Shown here in pieces: positions 49,301 to 57,729 of a DNA stretch of 64,000 nt. Source of the DNA: Drosophila persimilis. Its lineage: Eukaryota > Arthropoda > Insecta > Diptera > Drosophilidae. Below the pieces are notes generated by a model that searched no databases, was not told the origin of the DNA, and saw only the letters and a program-made list of their open reading frames with translations. The stretch covers positions 124,001 to 188,000 of the forward strand of contig NW_020825288.1 of assembly GCF_003286085.1 (NCBI RefSeq). Direction: 5' to 3'. Positions within the stretch are counted from its first letter, which is position 1; each line of letters begins with the position of its first letter. Made by a program: the position numbers and the translations under genes.

Positions 49301-49446
49301 CCGCAGCCGTATCGGAGGACTCTGATATGGACTGCGAAGCACTCAGCGACGATGGCGACGACCAGTGGACGGATGACGATTCAGTTGACGACGAGATAGC
49401 GGATATCCTAGACGACTACGATAGCTACTACTCTGACTACTTTTGA
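46348..49446 (+). CDS. gag: Gag of HeT-A-like element E10
   Basis: The 1,032-residue protein shares the ETVNGIKKNNDQQ segment with E7 (47110-47185). It has more private substitutions than the other copies (for example TYTQTK, GSQNSG, ENKNNQ, EASPTY, AQHREPQ, DDMTTYN), as expected for an older insertion. There is still no stop or frameshift, and knuckles, coiled-coil helix (ENLEKRLQELTTLIASL) and acidic tail are intact. Confidence 0.93.
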   Translation: MDALAPNLTTNKMDVMDDMDNSARAEAGGECVTQISSADIMTRPLGGNPSANASLFEPMFDSEGDADLAELETDSPESTLSSLGATVLEFERRFVDRGLYVRKYPPIPPKTDANIQEKPPSNTRTYTQTKIVPSESATGSQNSGAFALTKEHLSAHKQNKNKCYAHMFSRQNISENKNNQTTHTSIRESDACALSAAEPSAHNQNGGSSHQAPKRLPPNMHSHTYDKKRDACSLPPNQNTNTYKNEASPTYANNKTETVNGIKKNNDQQQSLTTAERNNSSRSRKCLLPTLTQADEHNIQTRPSTRTQLVKEWLISVPPLLANEMPSPLPITPIAKDNLTTDSFRSPLKRRCAAIETDTDDDDFTCLTLDTPMFKSQFAKRLHHETRQMESDAGQIRTPSNSVVPVPEAQHREPQRIEAESQQMETDNHQPQHQAAISINLTPAQPSLRSTKVPTIFLPLVPAIVPLINKLTTNPNVGKFTTKSMANSGLRVHCDDMTTYNAIQNALAEDSTQLHTHQPRSERGYRVIVRHLHHTTPSSWITEELERLGYTTRFIRGLKHRFNGRPLNIFEVEIQPKADGGHEAILDIKNLANQCVSIVRQAKPRDPAQCHRCQEFGHTKNYCRRPYKCMKCAGDHPTTACRKPRQEDPKCANCSGKHVSCYKGCPAYKKARSHLRANRLIGEQQRQQYQQQRQQPQQPTNQQRPQTQQPSRQSQSQQQQQTANTGTRGNGRPSYSRVLRSGNAEQQQQPRAAERQQPNSSRRPSQQKQPHIPAPKQQQSSQKKRPQHQQQQQHSSGRQGAKAAPTPAAAAAATPNTRRPLYSRGAQANPAENHLAKFQLNLREEQQQQHKQKQQQHGHNLGRQHQQQHQHRGHHSQPQAKGRQCQRDQRVQPTPKRFQTPINPQHQQQPAIQCDGKCVGLLKEYAIKIENLEKRLQELTTLIASLTEAKGSGSAAANPPTQTPAAAPEAAPTPTRPAANSQPDAAAVSEDSDMDCEALSDDGDDQWTDDDSVDDEIADILDDYDSYYSDYF

Positions 49447-51052
49447 TGAGCCCAAAAGTCGGTCCTGAGGCAGCCACTAAAATAGATGGAAATCATTAAC
49501 TCACATAAACAATACGTACTCACCTGCCACGCCATCGACAGAGCTGCCCCACCAGCAGCTGCCCCGTCACCAACACCACACATCTGATGCCAATTGGACG
49601 ACATTTTAGGATTTATTGACGACGCTCCTGACAATCCACCGCACAGGTCCAGAGCAGCCACTGTAAACAAACCAAAAATTACGTCAATATTCACATCAAC
49701 ACAAAAGGTCCAAACATACACAAAACATACGTACCTGCCACGCCTCCGATAGATCTGCCTCTCCAGCAGTTTCCACACCAAATTCGCCATCCAATTCCTG
49801 CCAAATGGGCGAAATTTGAGGCCCCTATCGCCGTCGCCATCAACATCCAGACCACAGGCTGCCGCTAAAAGGAGAAAAAACATCAATACACACTTCAACA
49901 CAAAATGGTCCAAACTCACTCAAAACATATGTACCTGCCATGCCTCCGATAGAGCTGCCTCTTCAGCAGCTGCCACACCAATTTCGCCATCCAATTCCTG
50001 CCAAATGGGCGAAATTTGAAGGCCCTATCGTCGTCGCCATCAACATCCAGACTGCCGCTAAAAAGAAGAAAAACATCAATTCACGCATCAACACAAAATA
50101 GCCAATACTTTTACTAATCACACTTACCTGTCAATACACTCACAGATCAGCCTCTCCAGTACCTGCCTCGCCACCAACTGCAACATTTTGTTGCAAGTTG
50201 GGCTCAATTTGGACGCCCCTCCGACAACGCTGCCAGCAACCGATGGCCGTGACGTCACGCCACCACCATCACAAAACAGCAGCGGCAATCCAACGACGAG
50301 GCCAGCCAATACAGACGACAATGGCCAGCGCTCCATCTCCATCCACATCGACAGTGCATCCTGGGTGGCCGGACCAGCAGCCACTCGGATGCAGCCAATC
50401 CGCACTCATATGCGGCCATCTCCACCACTGCGGCCATTTCCACTGGCCAACGTACACCGATTGGCCGGACCAGTGTCAATCCCCAGTTCTCCAGGTAGAG
50501 GCAACGTGGGCGGCCGGACCAGAGTCGCTCATCAAACCCCATCTCCATTCACGCCAACTCCTGGATTCTGCCTGCCAATTCTGATGCCGCAGATGCGTGA
50601 TCTGCTGCATCACACACACGTGCACATCCAGCGCTGAGGCGGATGCGCCCTGTGCCATCCACACTGCTCCAGACGACGACGATGATCCTCCAGTACCTGA
50701 AATAGAAAATAAATAGAATTAAATTAGTCCATAAATGTCATTAATGTTGCAATTTGTTCAATACTTATCTCTTTGTTTGTATAAATGTACGTCAATTATT
50801 GCGAATGTCAAAATAGGGCTACCAGACTGTAATACTGATAGAATGTAAACATGTCTGTAGATGTTAATGTTAATGTAATGTTAATGTCAATTGCCCGCAA
50901 AAATTCAAAAGAACATTATTGTTGTTAGTTAAGCTTAAATGTAAATTGCCGAAGTTATGGTAATAAGAAAAGCTGGAAATAAACTCCGCCAGTAGCAAAG
51001 CTGGCGGGCGAGTGTGCGCATCGTAGGCGTGCACGCGCATCTAATTACATCG
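49447..51052 (+). repeat. 3' UTR of E10 with four irregular repeats; antisense splice-site array
   Basis: Predicted minus-strand introns: 49477-49523 (47 nt, short because of an internal deletion; donor GTGAGT), 49661-49734 (74), 49865-49934 (70) and 50058-50127 (70). Splice dinucleotides persist in this oldest copy even where other bases have drifted. Confidence 0.72.
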
Positions 51053-51060
51053 AAAAAAAA
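50978..51060 (+). promoter_or_regulatory. 3'-end signal of E10
   Basis: AATAAA 50978-50983, hairpin 50986-51007, oligo(A) 51053-51060. Confidence 0.75.
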
Positions 51061-52710
51061 GGAAAACCCGCCGATAAGTTGGCATCTTATCGCCCTATCA
51101 GTCTGCTTTCGGGTCTGTCGAAACTGTTTGAGCGACTCATTCTGACCAGGATGATGGAAGCTGATGGATTTGTCGAGGCTATTCCAAACCATCAGTTTGG
51201 CTTCAGACATGTACACGCGGCTGAACACCAATTGGGGAGAGTTACAAAGTTCATCCTATCCACCTACGAGAACAATTTGTACTGCTCTGCCATATACATG
51301 GATATACAGGAGGCCTTTGATCGAGTCTGGCATGCGGGGTTGAAGCATAAAATGAAGCAGTTATTGCCGGCAGCGTTATACAGAGTCCTGTCCCACTATT
51401 TGGATGATCGGTCCTTTTATGTTGAATGCACAGGCGGCGTCAAGTCAGGAAACAAAATGATTGCAGCAGGCGTTCCTCAGGGCAGCGTACTTGGGCCAGT
51501 TCTATACAACCTGTATACACACGACATGCCGCTTCCTCGCGACAGGGGTATGCTCCTGGCTACCTATGCTGACGACACAGCAATCCTGGCGACTGGTATG
51601 AACCAGCTCATGGCTACCAACAAGCTCAACCGCTTCCTGCACAGCATCTCCAACTGGGCAAAGAAATGGGGCATCAGCATCAACGCTTCCAAAACTGTGC
51701 ATATAGTGCATACGTTGCGCACGATCCAGCAGCCAGATGATGATTTGCAGCCGCACATCGCCGACCAGCGAATCAGTAGCGTCGCCGTGCACTCATATCT
51801 GGGGGTCAAGCTGGACGCCAAGCTACAGTTCCACCTGCACATCACCAACGTCGTCACCAAGGTCAGGGCAAGGGTCCAAAAACTGCGCTGGCTCCTGAAC
51901 ACAAACAGCAAACTGAACCTCAACACAAAGGTAATGTTGTACAAGCAGATGATCGCACCGATCTGGCAGTACACATTGGCCGTATGGGGTCCATTAGCTA
52001 CCAGCGCAGAATTTGGACGAATACAAGTCGAGCAGAACAAGACCCTACGGCTGATTTGCAATGCGCCATGGTACGTGAGGAACGACACCATCCACAGGGA
52101 CCTGGAAGTGGACACGGTAGAGGCAGTCTACGAGAGGGCTTGCAAAAGATACTCGGAACAAATGAGATCCCACCACAACATCGAGGCAGCCAAAGTGGTC
52201 AATGACCCCTATGTACCGCATAGAGTGGCAAGACCCCGGTATTCCGAGTATCTCAGCAGACACCTCCCCAAGGAACTTGCGAAGCACGAGTGGAACAGAA
52301 TCGAGATAATCCCTAACCAACGCCCGTACACGGAGGAGGACCAAATCAGCCACGACAGGAACCTCGATGAAATGCGAAGGATGCTGATTAGGATGGATCG
52401 CCCAGTGTCGCCACCACAGGAGTTCAACTATTACACCGAGGTTATTCTGCCGAGACGGAGGTTACTGGAGCCTGCCCCCATAGCCACGATCGATCTGACG
52501 GTCAGCAGCAGAAGGCAGCGATTGGAGCGATTGGGCCTGGCAATGGATGCAGCATTGAACGAGATAGCAGAAACACACTCGCGGCACAGCGATAACGGCC
52601 AAGTCAATGTAAGCACACTCACGCACACTAACACAAATGCCCAGGGAAATCAACCATCGCCAGCAACAGGAACAAGAAGCACTGAAAACAACAACCAAAA
52701 TGCTCAGTAG
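51061..52710 (+). CDS. pol: TART-like ORF2, C-terminal fragment starting in the RT domain (E11)
   Basis: The frame is open from the junction (GKPADKLASYRPISLLSGL) for 549 residues. It retains the RT core from the YRPIS motif through YMDIQEAFDRVW, GVPQGSVLGP and YADD, but lacks the endonuclease and the N-terminal RT finger. The first in-frame ATG lies downstream of the YRPIS motif, so it is unlikely to make active enzyme. Confidence 0.9.
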   Translation, partial: GKPADKLASYRPISLLSGLSKLFERLILTRMMEADGFVEAIPNHQFGFRHVHAAEHQLGRVTKFILSTYENNLYCSAIYMDIQEAFDRVWHAGLKHKMKQLLPAALYRVLSHYLDDRSFYVECTGGVKSGNKMIAAGVPQGSVLGPVLYNLYTHDMPLPRDRGMLLATYADDTAILATGMNQLMATNKLNRFLHSISNWAKKWGISINASKTVHIVHTLRTIQQPDDDLQPHIADQRISSVAVHSYLGVKLDAKLQFHLHITNVVTKVRARVQKLRWLLNTNSKLNLNTKVMLYKQMIAPIWQYTLAVWGPLATSAEFGRIQVEQNKTLRLICNAPWYVRNDTIHRDLEVDTVEAVYERACKRYSEQMRSHHNIEAAKVVNDPYVPHRVARPRYSEYLSRHLPKELAKHEWNRIEIIPNQRPYTEEDQISHDRNLDEMRRMLIRMDRPVSPPQEFNYYTEVILPRRRLLEPAPIATIDLTVSSRRQRLERLGLAMDAALNEIAETHSRHSDNGQVNVSTLTHTNTNAQGNQPSPATGTRSTENNNQNAQ

Positions 52711-53356
52711 CAGTGATGACTTACCGCCAGCAAAGTCCCGTTCAGCCCCTAAGAATGTAACAACCATGGCTGCCACATTCGTACACAGGACACACAAACG
52801 CACGAAAGAAACCACAAATATATGCGAGCGCGACGAATGCCACGGACAAAGAAGACACCGAAATGGCCGTTACGGAAGGAGCACACTGATCAACATCTTC
52901 CTAAACCGAGCTACTAACGACATAGTAATGGACAACTGCGAACTTAAAAAGAGTAGAAGACTCATGCGACCGACTGCCAAAAAACGCGTCCGACCAAGGC
53001 GCCGCTGTTTCACAACTATGAGCGTTAGCATTTCTGCTGCGCAATTTCTGTCTCCTCCTTCTCCTACAGATATCAAATTGCCGCCAGTGAAGTCCCTGAG
53101 AGGAAGCGAGAAGACAACAACAACTGGAAGGTGGTGGATTTCTGCCATCCCCACTGCCGAGACAACTGTCTGCTGCGCACAGCCACACACGCACATACAC
53201 ACATCCACACAGACACTCAACCCAATGCTTGCTGCCCCGGACCAGAGGGCGGAACAACAAGGAAAGAAAAACGAAGAAATAAACAAAGAAGCAATAGCTC
53301 TGGCTGCCCCGGACCAGTGGGCAGAGGAGAACAAAAAGAAGACAAAAAATAAATAG
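52637..53356 (+). other. Possible third ORF overlapping ORF2 end and 3' UTR (E11)
   Basis: An open frame of 239 codons starts 74 nt before the ORF2 stop in the +1 frame and runs through more than half of the 3' UTR. The predicted protein is Lys/Arg-rich (SRRLMRPTAKKRVRPRRR) with two related blocks near its end, LAAPDQRAEQ and LAAPDQWAEE, 24 codons apart and in frame. I recognise no domain. The same frame is open in E12 and E13, but those copies are identical, so that adds no evidence of selection. Confidence 0.3.
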
Positions 53357-53864
53357 AAAAATAAATAGAAGACAATAATTAGAATAAATAACATATATGT
53401 ATACATAATCGCCCTCCCTACCAATGTAAGGCAACGAAAATGTATCCCCTTAATTATAGTCTACATTTAAATCTAAACTAAGTCTAGAGTATTATGCTTT
53501 AACTCTACCCACTCCCCCTCCCCCCTTTGGCAAACGGACTGTTTACCAAGGCGGAGAGATTTGTACAACAAGATGATTGCGCCGGCAGAACTGCTGGCAG
53601 AAGAGATTTCTTGCTGGAAAAAAGCATTGTATTTGCTGCCTACGGCTGCTAACAGCAGCCTGTAGACAGCTGTATACAAACATTTATATATTAACAGCCC
53701 CAATAGATTGTACCTTAAATGCTATTTTAAAAGTATCTGTACAATAAAGTCCACATAACGTAACGTAGCCCTGGCTCCCCTAACCTGCTGGTCAGGCCAA
53801 GGCTCGAGCCGGGTTACGCTGCGTTATGTCAGTTACGTATCGCCTCCGCTGCATACGACACATC
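52711..53864 (+). other. 3' UTR of TART-like element E11
   Basis: About 1.15 kb, A/C-rich in the first half, then AT-rich. No sequence repeat with the HeT-A-type 3' UTR was seen, and no tandem repeats apart from the short LAAPDQ-coding duplication at 53231 and 53303. A minus-strand GTAAGT donor lies at ~52725, just past the ORF2 stop. Confidence 0.7.
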
Positions 53865-53877
53865 AAAAAAAAAAAAA
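53743..53877 (+). promoter_or_regulatory. 3'-end signal of TART-like E11: AATAAA, long hairpin, oligo(A)
   Basis: AATAAA 53743-53748. An imperfect hairpin spans 53754-53828: outer arms CATAACG/CGTTATG, inner GTAAC/GTTAC, with the palindrome GGCTCGAGCC in the 3' arm. CATC and 13 A follow. The ~115 nt between AATAAA and the tail is mostly folded into the hairpin, paralleling the layout of the HeT-A-type ends with unrelated sequence. Confidence 0.65.
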
Positions 53878-56562
53878 TCTCCCACTCACTACCCTTACAA
53901 TACTCGGCATACACCATCTGCAATCGACTTCGCGGTCTACAAGGGCGTGAGGGACGAGTTGCTGCGTATATCCCATCTGAACGACCTCTCATCTGATCAT
54001 CTCCCAATGGTGGTTCAGTTGAGCATGTCTCCAGCGGAGGCGGTGAACAGGAGACGCCTCTTGCCCCCAGGGGCCAGCATCTCGAGATTCCAATCGTGGC
54101 TGGACTCGCACATCCATCTGAATACTGAGCTCAGGTCAGCAGAGGATGTTGATGACGCAGCTAGCATACTTGAGAGGAACGTGTTGGAGGCAGCTGAACA
54201 TGCCACAAGCGGTTTGAGGAGGCCCGTCCGACCTAGAGTCCAAGCTGAGTACCAGGTCAGCAATCGAATTCGGCTGATGATTGCCACCAAGAGGCGCCTA
54301 AGGAATATGCTGAAGCGGAACCATGACCCAGCAGTGCGGCACCTGTACAACATGCTAGCCAACAGGATCCACAAGGAGCTAGAAGCGGACAAAGCCAGAC
54401 GAGCGGACGCAATCATTGGTTCAATCGATCCCACTGATCGCTACAGCATGGCAAAGCTGTGGAGATTGACCAATGGATTGAAGCGGCAGCCAGCAGCCAA
54501 CTTGCCTGTCCGAAAGTTTTGCGCCGATGGAGATGACAATGCAGACGATCCCTGGTGTAAGAGCACGGAGGAGAAGGCAGAGTCCTTTGCGAGGCATCTT
54601 GAGCAGAGATTCAAGCCTATTCTGACCAACGCGGCAGCCGACATACGAGCAATCGAGGAGTCTCTTGAAGAGTTTGGATCCCCTGGTCCCAATTTGAGAT
54701 TCAGGGCGATCACTCTTCCTGAGATTGAGGCACAGGTCAAGGTATTGAAGCTGAAAAAGGCCCCAGGAATGGACAGGATCGACAACCGGACAATAAAGGC
54801 TCTACCTAAGTCTGCTCTGCTATACTTCGCGCTAATATGCAACAGCTCCCTCAGGATTGGTTGTTTTCCTAACAGATGGAAGCACGCTGCTGTTAGTATG
54901 ATCCCCAAGCCAGGAAAACCCGCCGATAAGTTGGCATCTTATCGCCCTATCAGTCTGCTTTCGGGTCTGTCGAAACTGTTTGAGCGACTCATTCTGACCA
55001 GGATGATGGAAGCTGATGGATTTGTCGAGGCTATTCCAAACCATCAGTTTGGCTTCAGACATGTACACGCGGCTGAACACCAATTGGGGAGAGTTACAAA
55101 GTTCATCCTATCCACCTACGAGAACAATTTGTACTGCTCTGCCATATACATGGATATACAGGAGGCCTTTGATCGAGTCTGGCATGCGGGGTTGAAGCAT
55201 AAAATGAAGCAGTTATTGCCGGCAGCGTTATACAGAGTCCTGTCCCACTATTTGGATGATCGGTCCTTTTATGTTGAATGCACAGGCGGCGTCAAGTCAG
55301 GAAACAAAATGATTGCAGCAGGCGTTCCTCAGGGCAGCGTACTTGGGCCAGTTCTATACAACCTGTATACACACGACATGCCGCTTCCTCGCGACAGGGG
55401 TATGCTCCTGGCTACCTATGCTGACGACACAGCAATCCTGGCGACTGGTATGAACCAGCTCATGGCTACCAACAAGCTCAACCGCTTCCTGCACAGCATC
55501 TCCAACTGGGCAAAGAAATGGGGCATCAGCATCAACGCTTCCAAAACTGTGCATATAGTGCATACGTTGCGCACGATCCAGCAGCCAGATGATGATTTGC
55601 AGCCGCACATCGCCGACCAGCGAATCAGTAGCGTCGCCGTGCACTCATATCTGGGGGTCAAGCTGGACGCCAAGCTACAGTTCCACCTGCACATCACCAA
55701 CGTCGTCACCAAGGTCAGGGCAAGGGTCCAAAAACTGCGCTGGCTCCTGAACACAAACAGCAAACTGAACCTCAACACAAAGGTAATGTTGTACAAGCAG
55801 ATGATCGCACCGATCTGGCAGTACACATTGGCCGTATGGGGTCCATTAGCTACCAGCGCAGAATTTGGACGAATACAAGTCGAGCAGAACAAGACCCTAC
55901 GGCTGATTTGCAATGCGCCATGGTACGTGAGGAACGACACCATCCACAGGGACCTGGAAGTGGACACGGTAGAGGCAGTCTACGAGAGGGCTTGCAAAAG
56001 ATACTCGGAACAAATGAGATCCCACCACAACATCGAGGCAGCCAAAGTGGTCAATGACCCCTATGTACCGCATAGAGTGGCAAGACCCCGGTATTCCGAG
56101 TATCTCAGCAGACACCTCCCCAAGGAACTTGCGAAGCACGAGTGGAACAGAATCGAGATAATCCCTAACCAACGCCCGTACACGGAGGAGGACCAAATCA
56201 GCCACGACAGGAACCTCGATGAAATGCGAAGGATGCTGATTAGGATGGATCGCCCAGTGTCGCCACCACAGGAGTTCAACTATTACACCGAGGTTATTCT
56301 GCCGAGACGGAGGTTACTGGAGCCTGCCCCCATAGCCACGATCGATCTGACGGTCAGCAGCAGAAGGCAGCGATTGGAGCGATTGGGCCTGGCAATGGAT
56401 GCAGCATTGAACGAGATAGCAGAAACACACTCGCGGCACAGCGATAACGGCCAAGTCAATGTAAGCACACTCACGCACACTAACACAAATGCCCAGGGAA
56501 ATCAACCATCGCCAGCAACAGGAACAAGAAGCACTGAAAACAACAACCAAAATGCTCAGTAG
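53878..56562 (+). CDS. pol: TART-like ORF2, truncated in the endonuclease domain (E12)
   Basis: The open frame runs 894 codons from the junction. The first residues (THYPYNTRHTPSAIDF, then SSDHLP) are the C-terminal end of the endonuclease, homologous to THYPYDKK..PSAIDF and SDHL of the TAHRE-like ORF2; the catalytic N-terminal half is lost. The RT is complete: YRPISLLSG, YMDIQEAFDRVW (catalytic Asp at codon 426), GVPQGSVLGP, YADD (codons 516-517). The tail is much shorter than in the TAHRE-like protein and contains ATIDLTVSS (~820-828). There is no Gag in this copy and the first ATG is well inside, so translation is doubtful. Confidence 0.92.
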   Translation, partial: SPTHYPYNTRHTPSAIDFAVYKGVRDELLRISHLNDLSSDHLPMVVQLSMSPAEAVNRRRLLPPGASISRFQSWLDSHIHLNTELRSAEDVDDAASILERNVLEAAEHATSGLRRPVRPRVQAEYQVSNRIRLMIATKRRLRNMLKRNHDPAVRHLYNMLANRIHKELEADKARRADAIIGSIDPTDRYSMAKLWRLTNGLKRQPAANLPVRKFCADGDDNADDPWCKSTEEKAESFARHLEQRFKPILTNAAADIRAIEESLEEFGSPGPNLRFRAITLPEIEAQVKVLKLKKAPGMDRIDNRTIKALPKSALLYFALICNSSLRIGCFPNRWKHAAVSMIPKPGKPADKLASYRPISLLSGLSKLFERLILTRMMEADGFVEAIPNHQFGFRHVHAAEHQLGRVTKFILSTYENNLYCSAIYMDIQEAFDRVWHAGLKHKMKQLLPAALYRVLSHYLDDRSFYVECTGGVKSGNKMIAAGVPQGSVLGPVLYNLYTHDMPLPRDRGMLLATYADDTAILATGMNQLMATNKLNRFLHSISNWAKKWGISINASKTVHIVHTLRTIQQPDDDLQPHIADQRISSVAVHSYLGVKLDAKLQFHLHITNVVTKVRARVQKLRWLLNTNSKLNLNTKVMLYKQMIAPIWQYTLAVWGPLATSAEFGRIQVEQNKTLRLICNAPWYVRNDTIHRDLEVDTVEAVYERACKRYSEQMRSHHNIEAAKVVNDPYVPHRVARPRYSEYLSRHLPKELAKHEWNRIEIIPNQRPYTEEDQISHDRNLDEMRRMLIRMDRPVSPPQEFNYYTEVILPRRRLLEPAPIATIDLTVSSRRQRLERLGLAMDAALNEIAETHSRHSDNGQVNVSTLTHTNTNAQGNQPSPATGTRSTENNNQNAQ

Positions 56563-57208
56563 CAGTGATGACTTACCGCCAGCAAAGTCCCGTTCAGCCC
56601 CTAAGAATGTAACAACCATGGCTGCCACATTCGTACACAGGACACACAAACGCACGAAAGAAACCACAAATATATGCGAGCGCGACGAATGCCACGGACA
56701 AAGAAGACACCGAAATGGCCGTTACGGAAGGAGCACACTGATCAACATCTTCCTAAACCGAGCTACTAACGACATAGTAATGGACAACTGCGAACTTAAA
56801 AAGAGTAGAAGACTCATGCGACCGACTGCCAAAAAACGCGTCCGACCAAGGCGCCGCTGTTTCACAACTATGAGCGTTAGCATTTCTGCTGCGCAATTTC
56901 TGTCTCCTCCTTCTCCTACAGATATCAAATTGCCGCCAGTGAAGTCCCTGAGAGGAAGCGAGAAGACAACAACAACTGGAAGGTGGTGGATTTCTGCCAT
57001 CCCCACTGCCGAGACAACTGTCTGCTGCGCACAGCCACACACGCACATACACACATCCACACAGACACTCAACCCAATGCTTGCTGCCCCGGACCAGAGG
57101 GCGGAACAACAAGGAAAGAAAAACGAAGAAATAAACAAAGAAGCAATAGCTCTGGCTGCCCCGGACCAGTGGGCAGAGGAGAACAAAAAGAAGACAAAAA
57201 ATAAATAG
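56489..57208 (+). other. Possible third ORF (E12)
   Basis: Identical in position and predicted sequence to the 239-codon frame of E11. Confidence 0.28.
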
Positions 57209-57716
57209 AAAAATAAATAGAAGACAATAATTAGAATAAATAACATATATGTATACATAATCGCCCTCCCTACCAATGTAAGGCAACGAAAATGTATCCC
57301 CTTAATTATAGTCTACATTTAAATCTAAACTAAGTCTAGAGTATTATGCTTTAACTCTACCCACTCCCCCTCCCCCCTTTGGCAAACGGACTGTTTACCA
57401 AGGCGGAGAGATTTGTACAACAAGATGATTGCGCCGGCAGAACTGCTGGCAGAAGAGATTTCTTGCTGGAAAAAAGCATTGTATTTGCTGCCTACGGCTG
57501 CTAACAGCAGCCTGTAGACAGCTGTATACAAACATTTATATATTAACAGCCCCAATAGATTGTACCTTAAATGCTATTTTAAAAGTATCTGTACAATAAA
57601 GTCCACATAACGTAACGTAGCCCTGGCTCCCCTAACCTGCTGGTCAGGCCAAGGCTCGAGCCGGGTTACGCTGCGTTATGTCAGTTACGTATCGCCTCCG
57701 CTGCATACGACACATC
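56563..57716 (+). other. 3' UTR of TART-like element E12
   Basis: By eye this is the same 1.15-kb sequence as in E11, without differences. Apart from the possible third ORF it holds no gene. Confidence 0.7.
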
Positions 57717-57729
57717 AAAAAAAAAAAAA
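57595..57729 (+). promoter_or_regulatory. 3'-end signal of E12
   Basis: AATAAA 57595-57600, hairpin 57606-57680, 13 A at 57717-57729. Confidence 0.65.

Larger units (their letters stand above)
46122..51060 (+). mobile_element. E10: full-length HeT-A-like element (4,939 bp)
   Basis: It starts at GTGACTTG (GTGTTTTGTTG variant) and ends in oligo(A) at 51053-51060, which abuts TART-like pol sequence. It is the oldest HeT-A-like element in the array and the most diverged at single residues. Confidence 0.87.
51061..53877 (+). mobile_element. E11: 5'-truncated TART-like element (2,817 bp)
   Basis: It begins inside the RT domain directly after the A tail of E10 and ends in 13 A (53865-53877). Over its whole length it looks identical to the right-hand part of E12 and E13. 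No HeT-A/TAHRE-type 3' end is present; the terminal hairpin differs. TART is the known telomeric family with RT and a long unrelated 3' UTR; the name rests on architecture. Confidence 0.78.
53878..57729 (+). mobile_element. E12: 5'-truncated TART-like element, first copy of a 3,852-bp tandem duplication
   Basis: It starts at TCTCCCACTC directly after the 13-A tail of E11, inside the endonuclease domain, and ends with its own 13-A tail. E13 starts at exactly the same truncation point, and the encoded proteins are identical. Confidence 0.8.

Noticed and set aside
52682..52724. Antisense 43-nt intron candidate at the end of TART-like ORF2 (donor GTAAGT, acceptor TTGTTTTCAG)
   Set aside because: Both sites look good, but 43 nt is below the usual minimum for Drosophila. 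The donor may pair with a more distal acceptor that I could not choose.
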